Assembly: GCA_947492375.1 (NCBI GenBank)
Contig: CANLMI010000003.1
Span: 496,001 to 560,000 of the forward strand
DNA: 64,000 bases
From: an uncultured Kordiimonas sp.
Lineage (GTDB): Bacteria; Pseudomonadota; Alphaproteobacteria; Sphingomonadales; Kordiimonadaceae
Direction of reading: 5' to 3'
Shown: piece by piece, positions 56,170 through 64,000 of the stretch
How the letters are laid out: each line of letters opens with the position of its first letter
How positions within the stretch are numbered: the first letter of the stretch is position 1
Position numbers and translations under genes: made by a program
The notes under the pieces: model-generated
Seen by the model: the letters and a program-made list of their open reading frames with translations, nothing else
Told to the model about the DNA's origin: nothing
Databases searched by the model: none

Positions 56170-56757
56170 ATGCAGGAACAAGAGGTACCGAACGGATTGA
56201 GACTTGAGGATAACCCAAGATATGACTATGGGTTACGTGTTTTTAGCACGCTTAAGACCTATTGGCAGACGCTTTATGAGCACACGAACCAAATTCCCAC
56301 TCGTGCGCAGTTCAACCCCGCAGAACTGAAAAATATTCTTCGTTATATCTACATGACCGAACAATTGCCTGATGGTTCAATTTATATTCGCCATAAAGGT
56401 ACAGGCCTTGATAACCCGGATCGACCGCCCTTTGTGTCAACTGACCATCTCAAGGAGTTTGGCGGTGAATTGCCCGGAACTTTTGAAGCGTATTTTGATG
56501 CTTTGTTTTCAGGGCCATGTGCTGAAGTTAGCCGTTGGATTAGCTCGGCAGGTTCGGACACTGTGATTGATTTTATATGCTTTAGTTTGCCGCTCTACGG
56601 CAAAACAAAGGCACACCGTATTGCGCTCGGCGTTGTTATACCCAGTACAAGCGCTGATCTGAGCCTATTGACCTTGGGGCACGGGACCAAGAAAAGGCGG
56701 CGGATTTGCAGCAAGTTTATTGATATTGGCTTTGGGAAACCTGAAGGTTTGATCTGA
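56170..56757 (+). CDS. PAS_5-family protein
   Basis: A 195-residue protein of the alphaproteobacterial PAS_5 type (formerly DUF1457). The N-terminal VFSTLKTYWQTLYE, then IPTRAQFNPAEL, matches the family pattern in which a YW helix is followed by an IPxRxxxxPxxL strand. It is a single PAS-like domain with no output domain or membrane segment. Such proteins are often found beside cell-surface or motility genes; their ligand and partner are unknown. It is 68 bases after kpsC and could be co-transcribed with it. Confidence 0.75.
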   Translation: MQEQEVPNGLRLEDNPRYDYGLRVFSTLKTYWQTLYEHTNQIPTRAQFNPAELKNILRYIYMTEQLPDGSIYIRHKGTGLDNPDRPPFVSTDHLKEFGGELPGTFEAYFDALFSGPCAEVSRWISSAGSDTVIDFICFSLPLYGKTKAHRIALGVVIPSTSADLSLLTLGHGTKKRRRICSKFIDIGFGKPEGLI

Positions 56758-56789
56758 TTTAATCTGATTTAATCTGTTTAGGGTTGATG

Positions 56790-57101
56790 TTAATGCTGTA
56801 ATAGCTCTTTCATCGCATCCAGATAGTTAACCCATGCTGTTCGGCCAGCGTCGGTCATATATACAAGCGTCTGGGGGCGCTTACCACTATAGCCCTTTTC
56901 TTGTCTGATATACCCAGCGTTCTCAAGCTTGCTGAGGTGAGTGGATAAGTTGCCGTGGGTGGTGCCGGTTTTGCGAACAAGCTCGGGAAAGCTTGCAGGG
57001 TTCACGGCTGATAAATACGCCATCACACCAAGCCGTAAGCGGCCATGAATAATATCATCGATATTCTCGACAGATGGTGTTGTGTCACTTGTATCAGCCA
57101 T
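56790..57101 (-). CDS. Winged-helix transcriptional regulator (HTH_27 type)
   Basis: A 103-residue protein from ATG 57101; an in-frame TTG 12 bases earlier is less likely. It is a winged helix with a recognition helix region THGNLSTHLSKLENAGYI and a wing with KGYSGKRPQTLVYMT, matching the HTH_27/MarR-like group of small regulators. Its start overlaps the stop of the upstream membrane-protein gene by 8 bases, so the two are translationally coupled. In this family such regulators commonly control their partner operon. No ligand domain is present. Confidence 0.8.
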   Translation of the reverse strand: MADTSDTTPSVENIDDIIHGRLRLGVMAYLSAVNPASFPELVRKTGTTHGNLSTHLSKLENAGYIRQEKGYSGKRPQTLVYMTDAGRTAWVNYLDAMKELLQH

Positions 57102-57723
57102 TTTGACGTTCAATCTTCATGCAAATCAGGGACGGTAGAACAATCGTAATCAGGCTTGTAAAGCCACCGATTAGATAAACCAGTATGTCATTATAAAAAA
57201 TGAAACAAATTGTCGATGGGATAAAGCTGATATAGGCGTTTATTTGTAACCATTTCATTTGGCTGATATGCGCGATGATACCATAAGCAAGCCCTTGGCC
57301 CGCAAATCCAACAGCAACCATAAAGCCAAAGAGGGCAACAGTGCCGCCAAAGAAAGCAATATTGAAAACAATACCAACAAATAGGCTGAACATCATAAGA
57401 CCAAATAGCATCCAAATACGTTGTTCAACACGGTTAGCAACAGTGTTTGCCCCGTCGATCTTTGAGATGTTCCTGCCTAAAATCATAGACCCCAACCCGC
57501 CAATAGTTGCAAAGCCTATCCAAAGAAATGCAAGACTGGCCGGAGGTAAGGGTAAGGTGCGTGACAAGATGGCCCATTGCATGATGAAAGTGAAAAATAA
57601 CAAAATTCCCCACATCAGCCCGATACGACCACCGAGTAAAGGGGTGGATGCGCCGTCTTTGGCGAGCGTGGCTGCGAAATCCAGATCATCCAATAGCTGT
57701 TTGTTTTGCTTATCTTCAGTCAT
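57094..57723 (-). CDS. Integral membrane protein paired with the HTH regulator
   Basis: A 209-residue protein with a polar N-terminus (1-35) and about six hydrophobic segments between 38 and 200. The N-terminal DDLDFAATLAKDGASTPLLGG is like small alphaproteobacterial proteins found beside HTH_27 regulators; the function is unknown. AGGA lies before the ATG. The downstream regulator gene overlaps it, suggesting a two-gene operon in which the membrane protein may sense a signal or sequester the regulator. That role is inference. Confidence 0.65.
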   Translation of the reverse strand: MTEDKQNKQLLDDLDFAATLAKDGASTPLLGGRIGLMWGILLFFTFIMQWAILSRTLPLPPASLAFLWIGFATIGGLGSMILGRNISKIDGANTVANRVEQRIWMLFGLMMFSLFVGIVFNIAFFGGTVALFGFMVAVGFAGQGLAYGIIAHISQMKWLQINAYISFIPSTICFIFYNDILVYLIGGFTSLITIVLPSLICMKIERQNG

Positions 57724-57941
57724 GTCTTTTTACTATCCTGATTATTCATGGCTAAGAAATTTAAAATTAGTTTGTAATTCAAACTTAATGAACTATATAT
57801 GTCAATAGGTTTGAGAAGCAAACCAATTTAAATTTATGTAATAAATTTGCTTAACCTTCTGGTGCGATCCAATTGTTCACTACGGTTCAGCCACTGAAAA
57901 GAATGAATTAAGCAAGGTTTACAGAAGAAAAGGACCGAGCC

Positions 57942-58451
57942 ATGACAATGATTTCAACATTTACTGCAATTGCTTTACCGGCGTTTGTTATTGTGACAGC
58001 GTCTACATATTCGCCGGCTATAAACGTTGAACAGCCTTTAAATCCTGCGGGGCCTGAAGTTGCGACAGGCAAAGCAGACAATACCAATAAGGCCCGCCTG
58101 ATGGTTACGTTAGCCGGTGTAGAGGAAAAGGCGGGGCCTATGTATGTTGCTGTTCAGAAACGTGAAAATTACCAAAAATGGAACGCAGGAGCAGGCGGTG
58201 TATATAAGGGCCTGAAGGCAGGTGATCACACCTATGAGTATATTTTGCCTGCGGGGGAATATGCAATCAGTGTTTGGCACGATAGTGATAATGACGGCAA
58301 GTTTACGATGCAGGGGTACACGCCGCTAGATGGCTGGGGCAATAGTGGAATGCAGGCACTGCAAGGTCCGCCAACCTTTGATGATGTAAAAATAACTGTA
58401 TCTGCACAGGGCGCAGCAGAAACCGTAAAATTGCATTATCCAGCGAAGTAA
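57942..58451 (+). CDS. DUF2141-family exported protein
   Basis: A 169-residue protein with a hydrophobic N-terminus that could be a signal peptide (residues 5-22). The C-terminal half carries the DUF2141 pattern: LPAGEYAISVWHDSDNDGKF, then GYTPLDGWGNSG, GPPTFDDVKITV and a final VKLHYPAK. The HDSDNDGK segment could bind Ca2+. Family members are small periplasmic or outer-membrane-associated proteins of unknown function. AAGGACCGAG precedes the start. It is followed by a terminator shared with a convergent gene. Confidence 0.78.
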   Translation: MTMISTFTAIALPAFVIVTASTYSPAINVEQPLNPAGPEVATGKADNTNKARLMVTLAGVEEKAGPMYVAVQKRENYQKWNAGAGGVYKGLKAGDHTYEYILPAGEYAISVWHDSDNDGKFTMQGYTPLDGWGNSGMQALQGPPTFDDVKITVSAQGAAETVKLHYPAK

Positions 58452-58477
58452 TGTGGTTAGTATTTGACGTGCGAAAA

Positions 58478-58503
58478 CCCCGATATGTGAATGTCGGGGC
58501 TTT
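58478..58503. terminator. Bidirectional terminator between convergent genes
   Basis: CCCCGA (58478-58483) / TCGGGG (58494-58499) stem with a 10-base loop, A-run on the left and CTTT on the right, placed between the stops of the convergent DUF2141 and minus-strand genes. Confidence 0.65.
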
Positions 58504-58518
58504 GGTCATATCAACACC

Positions 58519-59238
58519 TCAGAATTTACCGTTCTTGCGCGATGTAGTTTTATTGGCAAGTGCAGTTTGCGTTTTGAGAGCTTCTCTTGGGAAGTGAAGT
58601 GCATTCATTAGGGTATGGCGCATTTCAAGAATATCGACAGGTAACATATTCAATTCTTTTTGGGTGCGATTGAAATTTCTTTTGATTATATTGTTTTCAG
58701 ATAGCAGAATACTCTTTGCGGCCTGTATCTCAATATTAATAAGATTGGATATCGCTGTTGAAGAAAAACTGCTCAAATCCTTCAATAGTTTTTCGTACTT
58801 ATCAATTCGTTTCTTCATATCCACCGCCACAAAAGCGCTTATGGCTGCATAGGAGCCTGTGTGGTAAAGGCCATCATCGCCTAAAAATCCACCCCATGTG
58901 GTATTGGCTAGTCGATTTGGTAGGTAAATTTCATTGTTACAGCTTGTCTGGTAATTAACATTATTAATCAGTGTTATGAACTTACTTTCTTCACCGTGGT
59001 AAAATCTTGTTGGTTTTATCTTTATTTTAATTTCATGGTTTTGAGACCGATCAATTTTATAATTTTCAAGGGTTGAGAGAGGAATTTGCTCACCGTCAAT
59101 ATAAACTGCCCATAGTGTCCCTTCGAAAATTACAGACAGGTATTCATAAGCGTCTTTTGGAGATGGTCTTAAATATGAGCACGCTTGAGCGCCCATATTA
59201 AATGCCAGCATTGATATAATGGTTATTACATATTTCAT
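58519..59238 (-). CDS. Secreted protein of unknown family, paralogue of 61413-62114
   Basis: From ATG 59238 it has 239 residues; an ATG 21 bases upstream is in frame but the paralogue begins at the matching MKY. The signal peptide (1-20) ends before ACSY. Shared features with the paralogue are FEGTLWAVYIDG, IKIKPTRFYHG, a Cys pair (in both, one just after the signal cleavage site and one mid-protein), and FNRTQKELNMLPVDILEMRH. The Cys-containing N-terminus and length suggest a periplasmic protein with one disulphide. Function is unknown. No Shine-Dalgarno is visible; a palindrome lies immediately upstream, see findings. It follows the 119-codon gene closely. Confidence 0.6.
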   Translation of the reverse strand: MKYVITIISMLAFNMGAQACSYLRPSPKDAYEYLSVIFEGTLWAVYIDGEQIPLSTLENYKIDRSQNHEIKIKIKPTRFYHGEESKFITLINNVNYQTSCNNEIYLPNRLANTTWGGFLGDDGLYHTGSYAAISAFVAVDMKKRIDKYEKLLKDLSSFSSTAISNLINIEIQAAKSILLSENNIIKRNFNRTQKELNMLPVDILEMRHTLMNALHFPREALKTQTALANKTTSRKNGKF

Positions 59239-59242
59239 AATA

Positions 59243-59257
59243 ATGTTATATAGTAAC
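59243..59257 (-). promoter_or_regulatory. Palindrome abutting the start codon of the secreted-protein gene
   Basis: ATGTTATATAGTAAC, extended by AT to a 17-base palindrome (ATGTTA/TAACAT arms). It lies 4 bases upstream of ATG 59238. The same motif is at 62121-62135, 6 bases upstream of the paralogue's start. Confidence 0.45.
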
Positions 59258-59265
59258 ATTATTAA

Positions 59266-59625
59266 CTAATCAATCAATTTATAATATTCGTCCACAATAT
59301 CCTCGTCGATTTTAACACCATCGTTTCCGCCATATAGTCGATTATGTTGGTCTTTGCGGGGGCCTGATATCCAGTATTCGTCGCCAGTTTCAGTTTCAAA
59401 ATAATTGGCTTTGAACCCGGCACCTTTCAGGCTTTGAAACCGCATGCCTCTATAGTAGAGGGTTTTTCCTGTTTTAGAAAAATAAACCCGGCCAATACGT
59501 GCCTCACCTTCTAAACCTTCTGACTTATCTTCAATATACATAATGCGTGAACGTGATAATTTGAAATCTTTGAGCAATTCATCTTCGCTATTTAAATTTT
59601 CCAAATGTTTATCCTGATGCCTCAT
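59266..59625 (-). CDS. Hypothetical small protein
   Basis: A 119-residue hydrophilic protein with no signal peptide, preceded by AAGGGGGAACT, a strong ribosome site. It contains a YFSKTGKTLYYRGMRFQSLKG stretch (about 49-69) and EYWISGPRKDQHNRLYG (about 83-99), which read as a compact beta-rich domain. It resembles small proteins of unknown function encoded in many proteobacteria, but I cannot name the family. It ends 7 bases before the first possible start of the secreted-protein gene and may share its transcript. Part of the ATGTTACATAGT motif occurs upstream, at 59655-59666. Confidence 0.55.
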   Translation of the reverse strand: MRHQDKHLENLNSEDELLKDFKLSRSRIMYIEDKSEGLEGEARIGRVYFSKTGKTLYYRGMRFQSLKGAGFKANYFETETGDEYWISGPRKDQHNRLYGGNDGVKIDEDIVDEYYKLID

Positions 59626-59920
59626 AGTTCCCCCTTTTTCTTACGCTCCTAAATACTATGTAACATGTGGCCTTTACGGGATCAATTAGGTCAATTTATG
59701 AAAAGTGCTGGCTGTAATATGGGGTTATTTACTGGCTGCGACGTCTAAGGCTATGTGGGTCGAGTTGTGTTTATTATGTGATAAGGGCGAGTTCTTTATC
59801 CAATCAAAGCCGTGTGATATTTCGAGCCATTTTAATAAGAATTTTCAGGGCAGGGCTACATATTACTGTTCTTAAACATGTATGCCGTAATTGCCTGTAA
59901 ATAAGAATGATGGAGTGGAT

Positions 59921-60469
59921 ATGTTGCGTTATTTTGTATTGGTTTCGAGTTTAATATTACTGGTTATCACAGGCTTTACGTTGAGTGCTGATGATGACAC
60001 AGATAAGGGTGATAGGCGGTTTACCGGTCTATATATTGGTGCCGGTGGGGGATACGGTGATTATAGCTCTGGCGGCAGTGGTGGCTATGCAGAAGTATTT
60101 TTGGGTCTGCGTAAACAAACCAGAACAGGGCTTGTTTATGGTTTGGAGGGAACAGCCAGTCTGGCTGATACATCAGAAAATGATGATGGTGAGTTCCTGG
60201 ATTTTGATGGATCTGCGGGTGTTCTTGCAAAGATTGGGTATACACCTGATAATCGGTTTCTTTATTATGGCGGCATTGGATATACGAGTGTTGATGTAAA
60301 TGATACTATCCGTGAAGAACAAGATACAGCCGACGGAGTGCTCTTTGAGGCAGGTATTGAGTATATGGCCACCAGCTTTCTTGGTTTTCGTGTGCGCGGC
60401 CAATATCATGCCTCAAGCGGCGATGCCGATATCACAAGTATTGGCGGTGCCCTTATTTTAAGTTTCTAG
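59921..60469 (+). CDS. Outer-membrane beta-barrel protein (OmpA-like 8-strand type)
   Basis: A 182-residue protein from ATG 59921 (GGAG upstream); an earlier TTG at 59891 is unlikely. Residues 1-21 form a signal peptide. The rest shows alternating hydrophobic/polar strands with paired aromatic girdles: FTGLYIGAGGGYG, GLVYGLEGTASL, FLYYGGIGYTSV, LGFRVRGQYHAS and a final GGALILSF ending in Phe, the outer-membrane insertion signal. Length and strand number fit a small porin-like barrel. Function beyond membrane localisation is unknown. Confidence 0.75.
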   Translation: MLRYFVLVSSLILLVITGFTLSADDDTDKGDRRFTGLYIGAGGGYGDYSSGGSGGYAEVFLGLRKQTRTGLVYGLEGTASLADTSENDDGEFLDFDGSAGVLAKIGYTPDNRFLYYGGIGYTSVDVNDTIREEQDTADGVLFEAGIEYMATSFLGFRVRGQYHASSGDADITSIGGALILSF

Positions 60470-60485
60470 CTTTGTATAGCGCTAT

Positions 60486-60515
60486 GTGGGAACCTTCTTT
60501 CTGTAAGGTTTTCAC
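60486..60515 (+). terminator. Hairpin after the beta-barrel gene
   Basis: GTGGGAACCTT (60486-60496) / AAGGTTTTCAC (60505-60515), 11 bp with G-U pairs, starting 17 bases after the stop. There is no immediate T-run, so it is a weaker terminator candidate. Confidence 0.45.
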
Positions 60516-60611
60516 ATATAACTTTTATGTGTTTTAGGGGGCGGGCTTTATTAATTTACGCAAGCGTTGTTTTCTGTTATAAGATTGCAATCTATGATTG
60601 GGAGAAATTTT

Positions 60612-61343
60612 ATGCTAACGACAGTTCTAATTCTATTAACTGCAACATTTGCTGATACAGATAGTGTTGTTGACGAGCCTGCCATTTTTGCGGCGGAAGT
60701 TGCAAGTGTCGAGCCTTCTAGTTCCGTTAAGGTTGATGAAGAATTTATCATTACTGACTCTCTGGAAAAGCAGCTAAAAGGTTCACTTAAGGATGCCTTT
60801 AATGCTTATCAGGCTGGTAATTATGCCGTTGCAGAGAAAAAATTCTCTACCCTTGCAAGACTTCAGCACAGGATCGCCCGCCAACGTCGGTTTGTTGAAC
60901 AAGCACTTGAATTAGACCGTGGCAGACGGCTTTCGTCATCTTATGGCCTGGGTTATGAGGATGCATATACGCCGGTATCCGCACCAAATGCTAAGGCAGT
61001 TGCATTTGCTCAGCCGCTACCATTATTGCAGATCAAAAGAGCAGCATCCAAACTGTATTACCTGGAAGGGATTTCACAGCTAAGGCAAAATAAGATAGCT
61101 GATGCCGTGGAGACATTTGAGCGCGCGCTAAGTGTGGATAAGTTTAATTTCGAAGCGCGGATTGAGTATGCTATTGCGTCCCTTAAAGAAGGGGATGTTG
61201 CAACCGCAGGCAAAGAATTAGAAACCATTAATGATGTGGCCGCAAAATACTGCAATGAGGAACGTTGCATTTTCTCTGACGATAGCAAAAAACGTCATAC
61301 AAGACTGCGCGTTGCCTATCAAAATACGCTGAAGAGAAGCTAG
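60612..61343 (+). CDS. Exported TPR-repeat protein
   Basis: A 243-residue protein from ATG 60612 (GGGAG upstream). The first 12 residues are hydrophobic (LTTVLILLTATF), a short signal peptide or anchor. Two tetratricopeptide-like units are visible: LKDAFNAYQAGNYAVAEKKF (about 55-74) and LYYLEGISQLRQNKIADAVE with the following EARIEYAIASLKEGDVATAG (about 150-210). The pattern suggests a periplasmic scaffold for protein contacts. Two Cys near the C-terminus (YCNEERC) may pair. The partner is unknown. Confidence 0.6.
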   Translation: MLTTVLILLTATFADTDSVVDEPAIFAAEVASVEPSSSVKVDEEFIITDSLEKQLKGSLKDAFNAYQAGNYAVAEKKFSTLARLQHRIARQRRFVEQALELDRGRRLSSSYGLGYEDAYTPVSAPNAKAVAFAQPLPLLQIKRAASKLYYLEGISQLRQNKIADAVETFERALSVDKFNFEARIEYAIASLKEGDVATAGKELETINDVAAKYCNEERCIFSDDSKKRHTRLRVAYQNTLKRS

Positions 61344-61412
61344 AAACTTATATATTCTTACCCATCTTTGATTTTAGGTCTGTTGTCATATTGTAAGCAC
61401 CCTCTCAATATT

Positions 61413-62114
61413 TTACGGTGTATTCAATATGACAACACTAGTTTGTAAGGCTTGTTCTCTAAGTCCAAGGTCAAGCATTAATTCATGCCTTGCGTTTAAT
61501 AGTTCTGTCGGAAAGGACTGTAGTTCACGCTGTGTTCTTTGAAAATGATAGTTCGCATTTTCAAAGTTGCCGCTCAGGAATTCTGCAATATCACTTTGTT
61601 CTTGTGTAATGCTATTTGCAGGTTTTTGCAGTGTTTCCTCATGTGCTAGGTAACCTTCAATTGCTGCTTTATATGTAATGATGCTTTTGCGCATGTATGA
61701 TGCTGCATGACTGAGGTAATATGATCTGAAATAGGAGCCTTGTTTATTCCGTTCCAAACCCCAGACATTCTTTCCACGGTCTTCTTCATACTCATACTCG
61801 CCGCATAAATTCCCTATTTTTGTATGTTTGAAGCTAATTTCATAAAAGTTTCTTTTATCACCAAAGTATATTTCGGTTGGTTTTATTTTTAGTAGAACAT
61901 CTGCGCTGTCGTAGATATTCTCTAACTCGTTTTTATATGCATATGTGCTGACTAAGCCGCCATTAATATAAACGGCCCATATTTCCCCTTCGAACATTGT
62001 ATCTAATTCTCTAAAGGGAGTTGGATAATGAATACCGCCTCTTATAATTGGACTGCAAGCATGTGAGGCATTGCTGAGGCATAGGGCAAAAACGATATAA
62101 GCAAGGTATTTCAT
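61413..62114 (-). CDS. Secreted protein of unknown family, paralogue of 58519-59238
   Basis: A 233-residue protein with a signal peptide (1-19, ending SHA) and an immediate Cys in ACSP. Conserved with its paralogue: FEGEIWAVYINGG, LLKIKPTEIYFGD and FQRTQRELQSFPTELLNARH; it also keeps the mid-protein Cys (NLCGEY). A central insert (EYEYEEDRGKNVWGLERNKQ) differs. Function unknown; a periplasmic binding or structural protein is possible. There is no Shine-Dalgarno before the ATG, but a promoter-like TTGACC-17-TAACAT ends 6 bases before it, suggesting a leaderless message. Confidence 0.6.
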   Translation of the reverse strand: MKYLAYIVFALCLSNASHACSPIIRGGIHYPTPFRELDTMFEGEIWAVYINGGLVSTYAYKNELENIYDSADVLLKIKPTEIYFGDKRNFYEISFKHTKIGNLCGEYEYEEDRGKNVWGLERNKQGSYFRSYYLSHAASYMRKSIITYKAAIEGYLAHEETLQKPANSITQEQSDIAEFLSGNFENANYHFQRTQRELQSFPTELLNARHELMLDLGLREQALQTSVVILNTP

Positions 62115-62120
62115 TACGAT

Positions 62121-62135
62121 ATGTTACATAGTAAC
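62121..62135 (-). promoter_or_regulatory. Palindrome and promoter -10 region directly upstream of the start
   Basis: ATGTTACATAGTAAC, an inverted repeat with ATGTTAC/GTAAC arms. On the minus strand TTGACC (62146-62151) and TAACAT (62121-62126... ending 6 bases before the ATG) form a possible -35/-10 pair spaced 17-19 bases. See the paired motif at 59243-59257. Confidence 0.4.
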
Positions 62136-62138
62136 AAT

Positions 62139-64000
62139 TTAAAGGTCAACATGTTTGTAGGCTGCTTTAATCCCAGTCGCCAACTCATTTTCTGTTATCC
62201 AGATGAGCGTATGAAAAATACGCAAGCCAATGGTTGCAGTGCGCTCGTTCCTAAAAAAATAGCCAGTATCTGTTGTGGCGGCGCGCAAGGTTTGCGTGTT
62301 GAATATGGACCAGCATTCATGGCTCTTTGGAATAGCAGCAATTAATTTTCTAAAATATGTGCGGTTCTGCCAAAGGTAGGTGCCGTGTCTTCCCAGATGG
62401 TTAGGGGGCGGTGTTGTACCGCGTGTTGGAATATTTCTGAAATTTGCGGATGTGATACAAGTATTTTCGAGAGGTGTCAGTTTTTCAGGTACTCGAATGA
62501 GCCAGTCAGCAGCGATATCTAGCCTTTTCGATAGGTAGAGCCGTTGGTGTGCATTCAAGGATTGCGGCGCATAGGGCAGGGTTAATAGCTCTTTGCCTCC
62601 CAGTTTTTCGATCAAATCGAATGATAAGCGTCCAAGCGAGCGCTCACTCTCAGGCAGAGCCTCGGCGGCAGCCAGTAACACCGGATCATAAAGTGGCTCG
62701 AAAGTGCCGTAAGCCATATTTAACGCGCGGGAACTAAACCCAAAATGGCGCTTGGTACGCTCACTTAGGTATAAATCCATACCAATATCATTACTGATAC
62801 CTTTGGGATTTTTAAGGCCCTCATAGATGCGGGGAACGGCTTCGGCCTGAAACCGTTTTGTAAACAGGTGCCTCAGTGCTTTCGGCTTCATCGTATAGAC
62901 ATAGGCCCAGCGTGCAGCATGTCGTTTGCTGCCCTTATGAAATCCTTTGAGGTAGGTGCAGAATATTGTGCGGTAAAGGGAATTCCCGGATATCAGTTGT
63001 TTCAGGTGGAATAGGGGCTTTTTCCAAAACAGGATGTTTTTTGCTGGCGGTATTTTGAAATGCCGTGTTAACTCGCCTGCGCTGCCACGCACGCGGTACA
63101 CGCTTTCCAGACGCAAGGGGCCAAGGTCATGGTGATAAAGGTTTGAATATCCTTGGCCGCGGAAAACAGCGATCTGTGCCTCTTTGGTATGGCTTGTTTC
63201 CGAGCCGTCATAGTTTGATGGATAGTTACCAATACGGGCGTTAAATCTGATAGCAATTTTATGGGCGATTAGCTTGTCGATGTTTTGGTCATCGCCACCT
63301 GAAAAGATCGTCAGGTTTTGAACATTTGCACTAAGGGCTGCTGCAAAACATAATCTGGAATCCAGCCCGCCGGTTAGGTCAAACAACAGGTCTTTTCCAT
63401 TTGCCGCACGGTCGAGCGCCATCATATAATCTGTGAGGCGGTTGGCTGCTACCTCCAAAAGCTTATCATATGGCACGTCTTTGTAATCAGGGTGTTTTGC
63501 TTGCTTAAAAGACCATGACGCCCTTGTACCTGTTAAAACCTTACCGTGAGGGAGCAGGGATATTCTATCAAAGCCCGTCTGATCACCCGCGCCGATGCCA
63601 AATAGCGCCTCCATTGCACCGCCTGCAACAGTGCGTTTAACAGAATAGCCAAAGGATATTGCGATCGCTTCTATCCAATAAATATTATTGCTGACAATCA
63701 AGGTCCCATTATGCTGGAAGACAAATATTGGATATTGAGAGAGCGGATCGCAGGCCACAGCAAACTCACCTGAACGAATATTAAAAAACCCGCAACTAAA
63801 AATACCGCGTATGTCATTGTCTAATGTGCCGCTATCAAAGCTGTTGCCATTGAGGGCATCAAGGTAGCACTGAATGGAACTGTCTGTGAGGGCCAGTTTT
63901 GTACCGCTTGAAAATACATGATTTTCTGCAAACCCGTGGCCGTCCCAAAAGAATATCGTATCCTCTGTATTTACCAGTGGTTTAGAGGTCGCGAAAAATA
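62139..64000 (-). CDS. Asparagine-synthase-like protein (partial, 5' end outside window)
   Basis: The frame stays open from 63758 through the right edge, so at least 620 residues are encoded. The first visible part (SCGFFNIRSGEFAVACDPLSQYPIFVF) resembles the glutamine amidotransferase-like N-terminal domain of asparagine synthases, and LLFDLTGGLDSRLCFAAAL is the ATP pyrophosphatase loop in the synthetase domain (SGGxDS, here TGGLDS). The C-terminal region is diverged from AsnB. Such proteins in polysaccharide or peptide loci make amide bonds on sugars or peptides; the substrate here is unknown. It is antisense to its neighbours and ends 25 bases from the start of the secreted-protein gene. 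Confidence 0.75.
   Translation of the reverse strand, partial: FFATSKPLVNTEDTIFFWDGHGFAENHVFSSGTKLALTDSSIQCYLDALNGNSFDSGTLDNDIRGIFSCGFFNIRSGEFAVACDPLSQYPIFVFQHNGTLIVSNNIYWIEAIAISFGYSVKRTVAGGAMEALFGIGAGDQTGFDRISLLPHGKVLTGTRASWSFKQAKHPDYKDVPYDKLLEVAANRLTDYMMALDRAANGKDLLFDLTGGLDSRLCFAAALSANVQNLTIFSGGDDQNIDKLIAHKIAIRFNARIGNYPSNYDGSETSHTKEAQIAVFRGQGYSNLYHHDLGPLRLESVYRVRGSAGELTRHFKIPPAKNILFWKKPLFHLKQLISGNSLYRTIFCTYLKGFHKGSKRHAARWAYVYTMKPKALRHLFTKRFQAEAVPRIYEGLKNPKGISNDIGMDLYLSERTKRHFGFSSRALNMAYGTFEPLYDPVLLAAAEALPESERSLGRLSFDLIEKLGGKELLTLPYAPQSLNAHQRLYLSKRLDIAADWLIRVPEKLTPLENTCITSANFRNIPTRGTTPPPNHLGRHGTYLWQNRTYFRKLIAAIPKSHECWSIFNTQTLRAATTDTGYFFRNERTATIGLRIFHTLIWITENELATGIKAAYKHVDL

Noticed and set aside
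60551-60751. 66-codon minus-strand frame over the TPR gene start
   Set aside because: Shadow of a convincing plus-strand gene with a good ribosome site.

Overview
The window looks like a chromosome segment of a marine-type alphaproteobacterium of moderate GC. Support comes from the phage tail and lysis genes (3TM holin, M15 endolysin), a PAS_5-type protein, a DUF2141 protein, a Kdo/KpsC capsule locus and a PEP-CTERM protein. A Kordiimonadales-like host would fit, but that is inference. No tRNA, rRNA, CRISPR array or intact insertion sequence was seen.

Layout. (1) 1-11.8 kb is the late end of a prophage or phage-derived particle cluster: tail proteins, a DUF6950-type protein, a long tail-tip protein containing a duplicated module, and a lysis block (TM/coiled-coil protein, frameshifted peptidoglycan-binding protein, M15 peptidase, holin), with unrelated minus-strand genes inserted. 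(2) 11.9-19.5 kb holds two unknown proteins, a methyltransferase, a membrane histidine kinase and a secreted M36 metallopeptidase. (3) 20.3-49.2 kb is the main feature: ten same-strand paralogous genes for RTX calcium-binding beta-roll proteins with no signal peptide. They share a C-terminal region ending in a hydrophobic residue pair plus Phe, as expected of type I secretion substrates. Three carry an N-terminal leishmanolysin-like zinc protease. Every paralogue also has one EF-hand-like loop inside the beta-roll, and in six of the ten its first Asp lies exactly 215 residues before the C-terminus. No type I transporter gene is present. The array is interrupted by a soluble PAS/chemoreceptor-like protein and by a block (32.5-39.3 kb) with a KAP-type NTPase, glutaminase, a TetR/CPBP-protease divergent pair and two broken genes. 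(4) 49.3-56.8 kb is a surface-glycan locus: phosphopantetheinyl transferase, kdsA-kdsC-kdsB, a gutted nucleotidyltransferase/HEPN gene, a PEP-CTERM protein, KpsC and a PAS_5 protein. (5) 56.8-64 kb has a small HTH/membrane-protein operon, a DUF2141 protein, two paralogous secreted proteins with a shared palindrome at the start codon, an outer-membrane barrel, a TPR protein and a partial asparagine-synthase-like gene.

How genes may work together. KdsA, KdsC and KdsB make CMP-Kdo, which KpsC would use for the Kdo linker of a capsule. The RTX array looks like a family of secreted or surface calcium-binding proteins diversified by duplication and 3'-end gene conversion, with different N-terminal domains on a common C-terminal delivery module. 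Four loci look degraded (8070-9690, 37556-38007, 38011-39297, 52597-52968). Three apparent frameshifts all have the sense of a missing base, so sequencing error must be separated from real decay.
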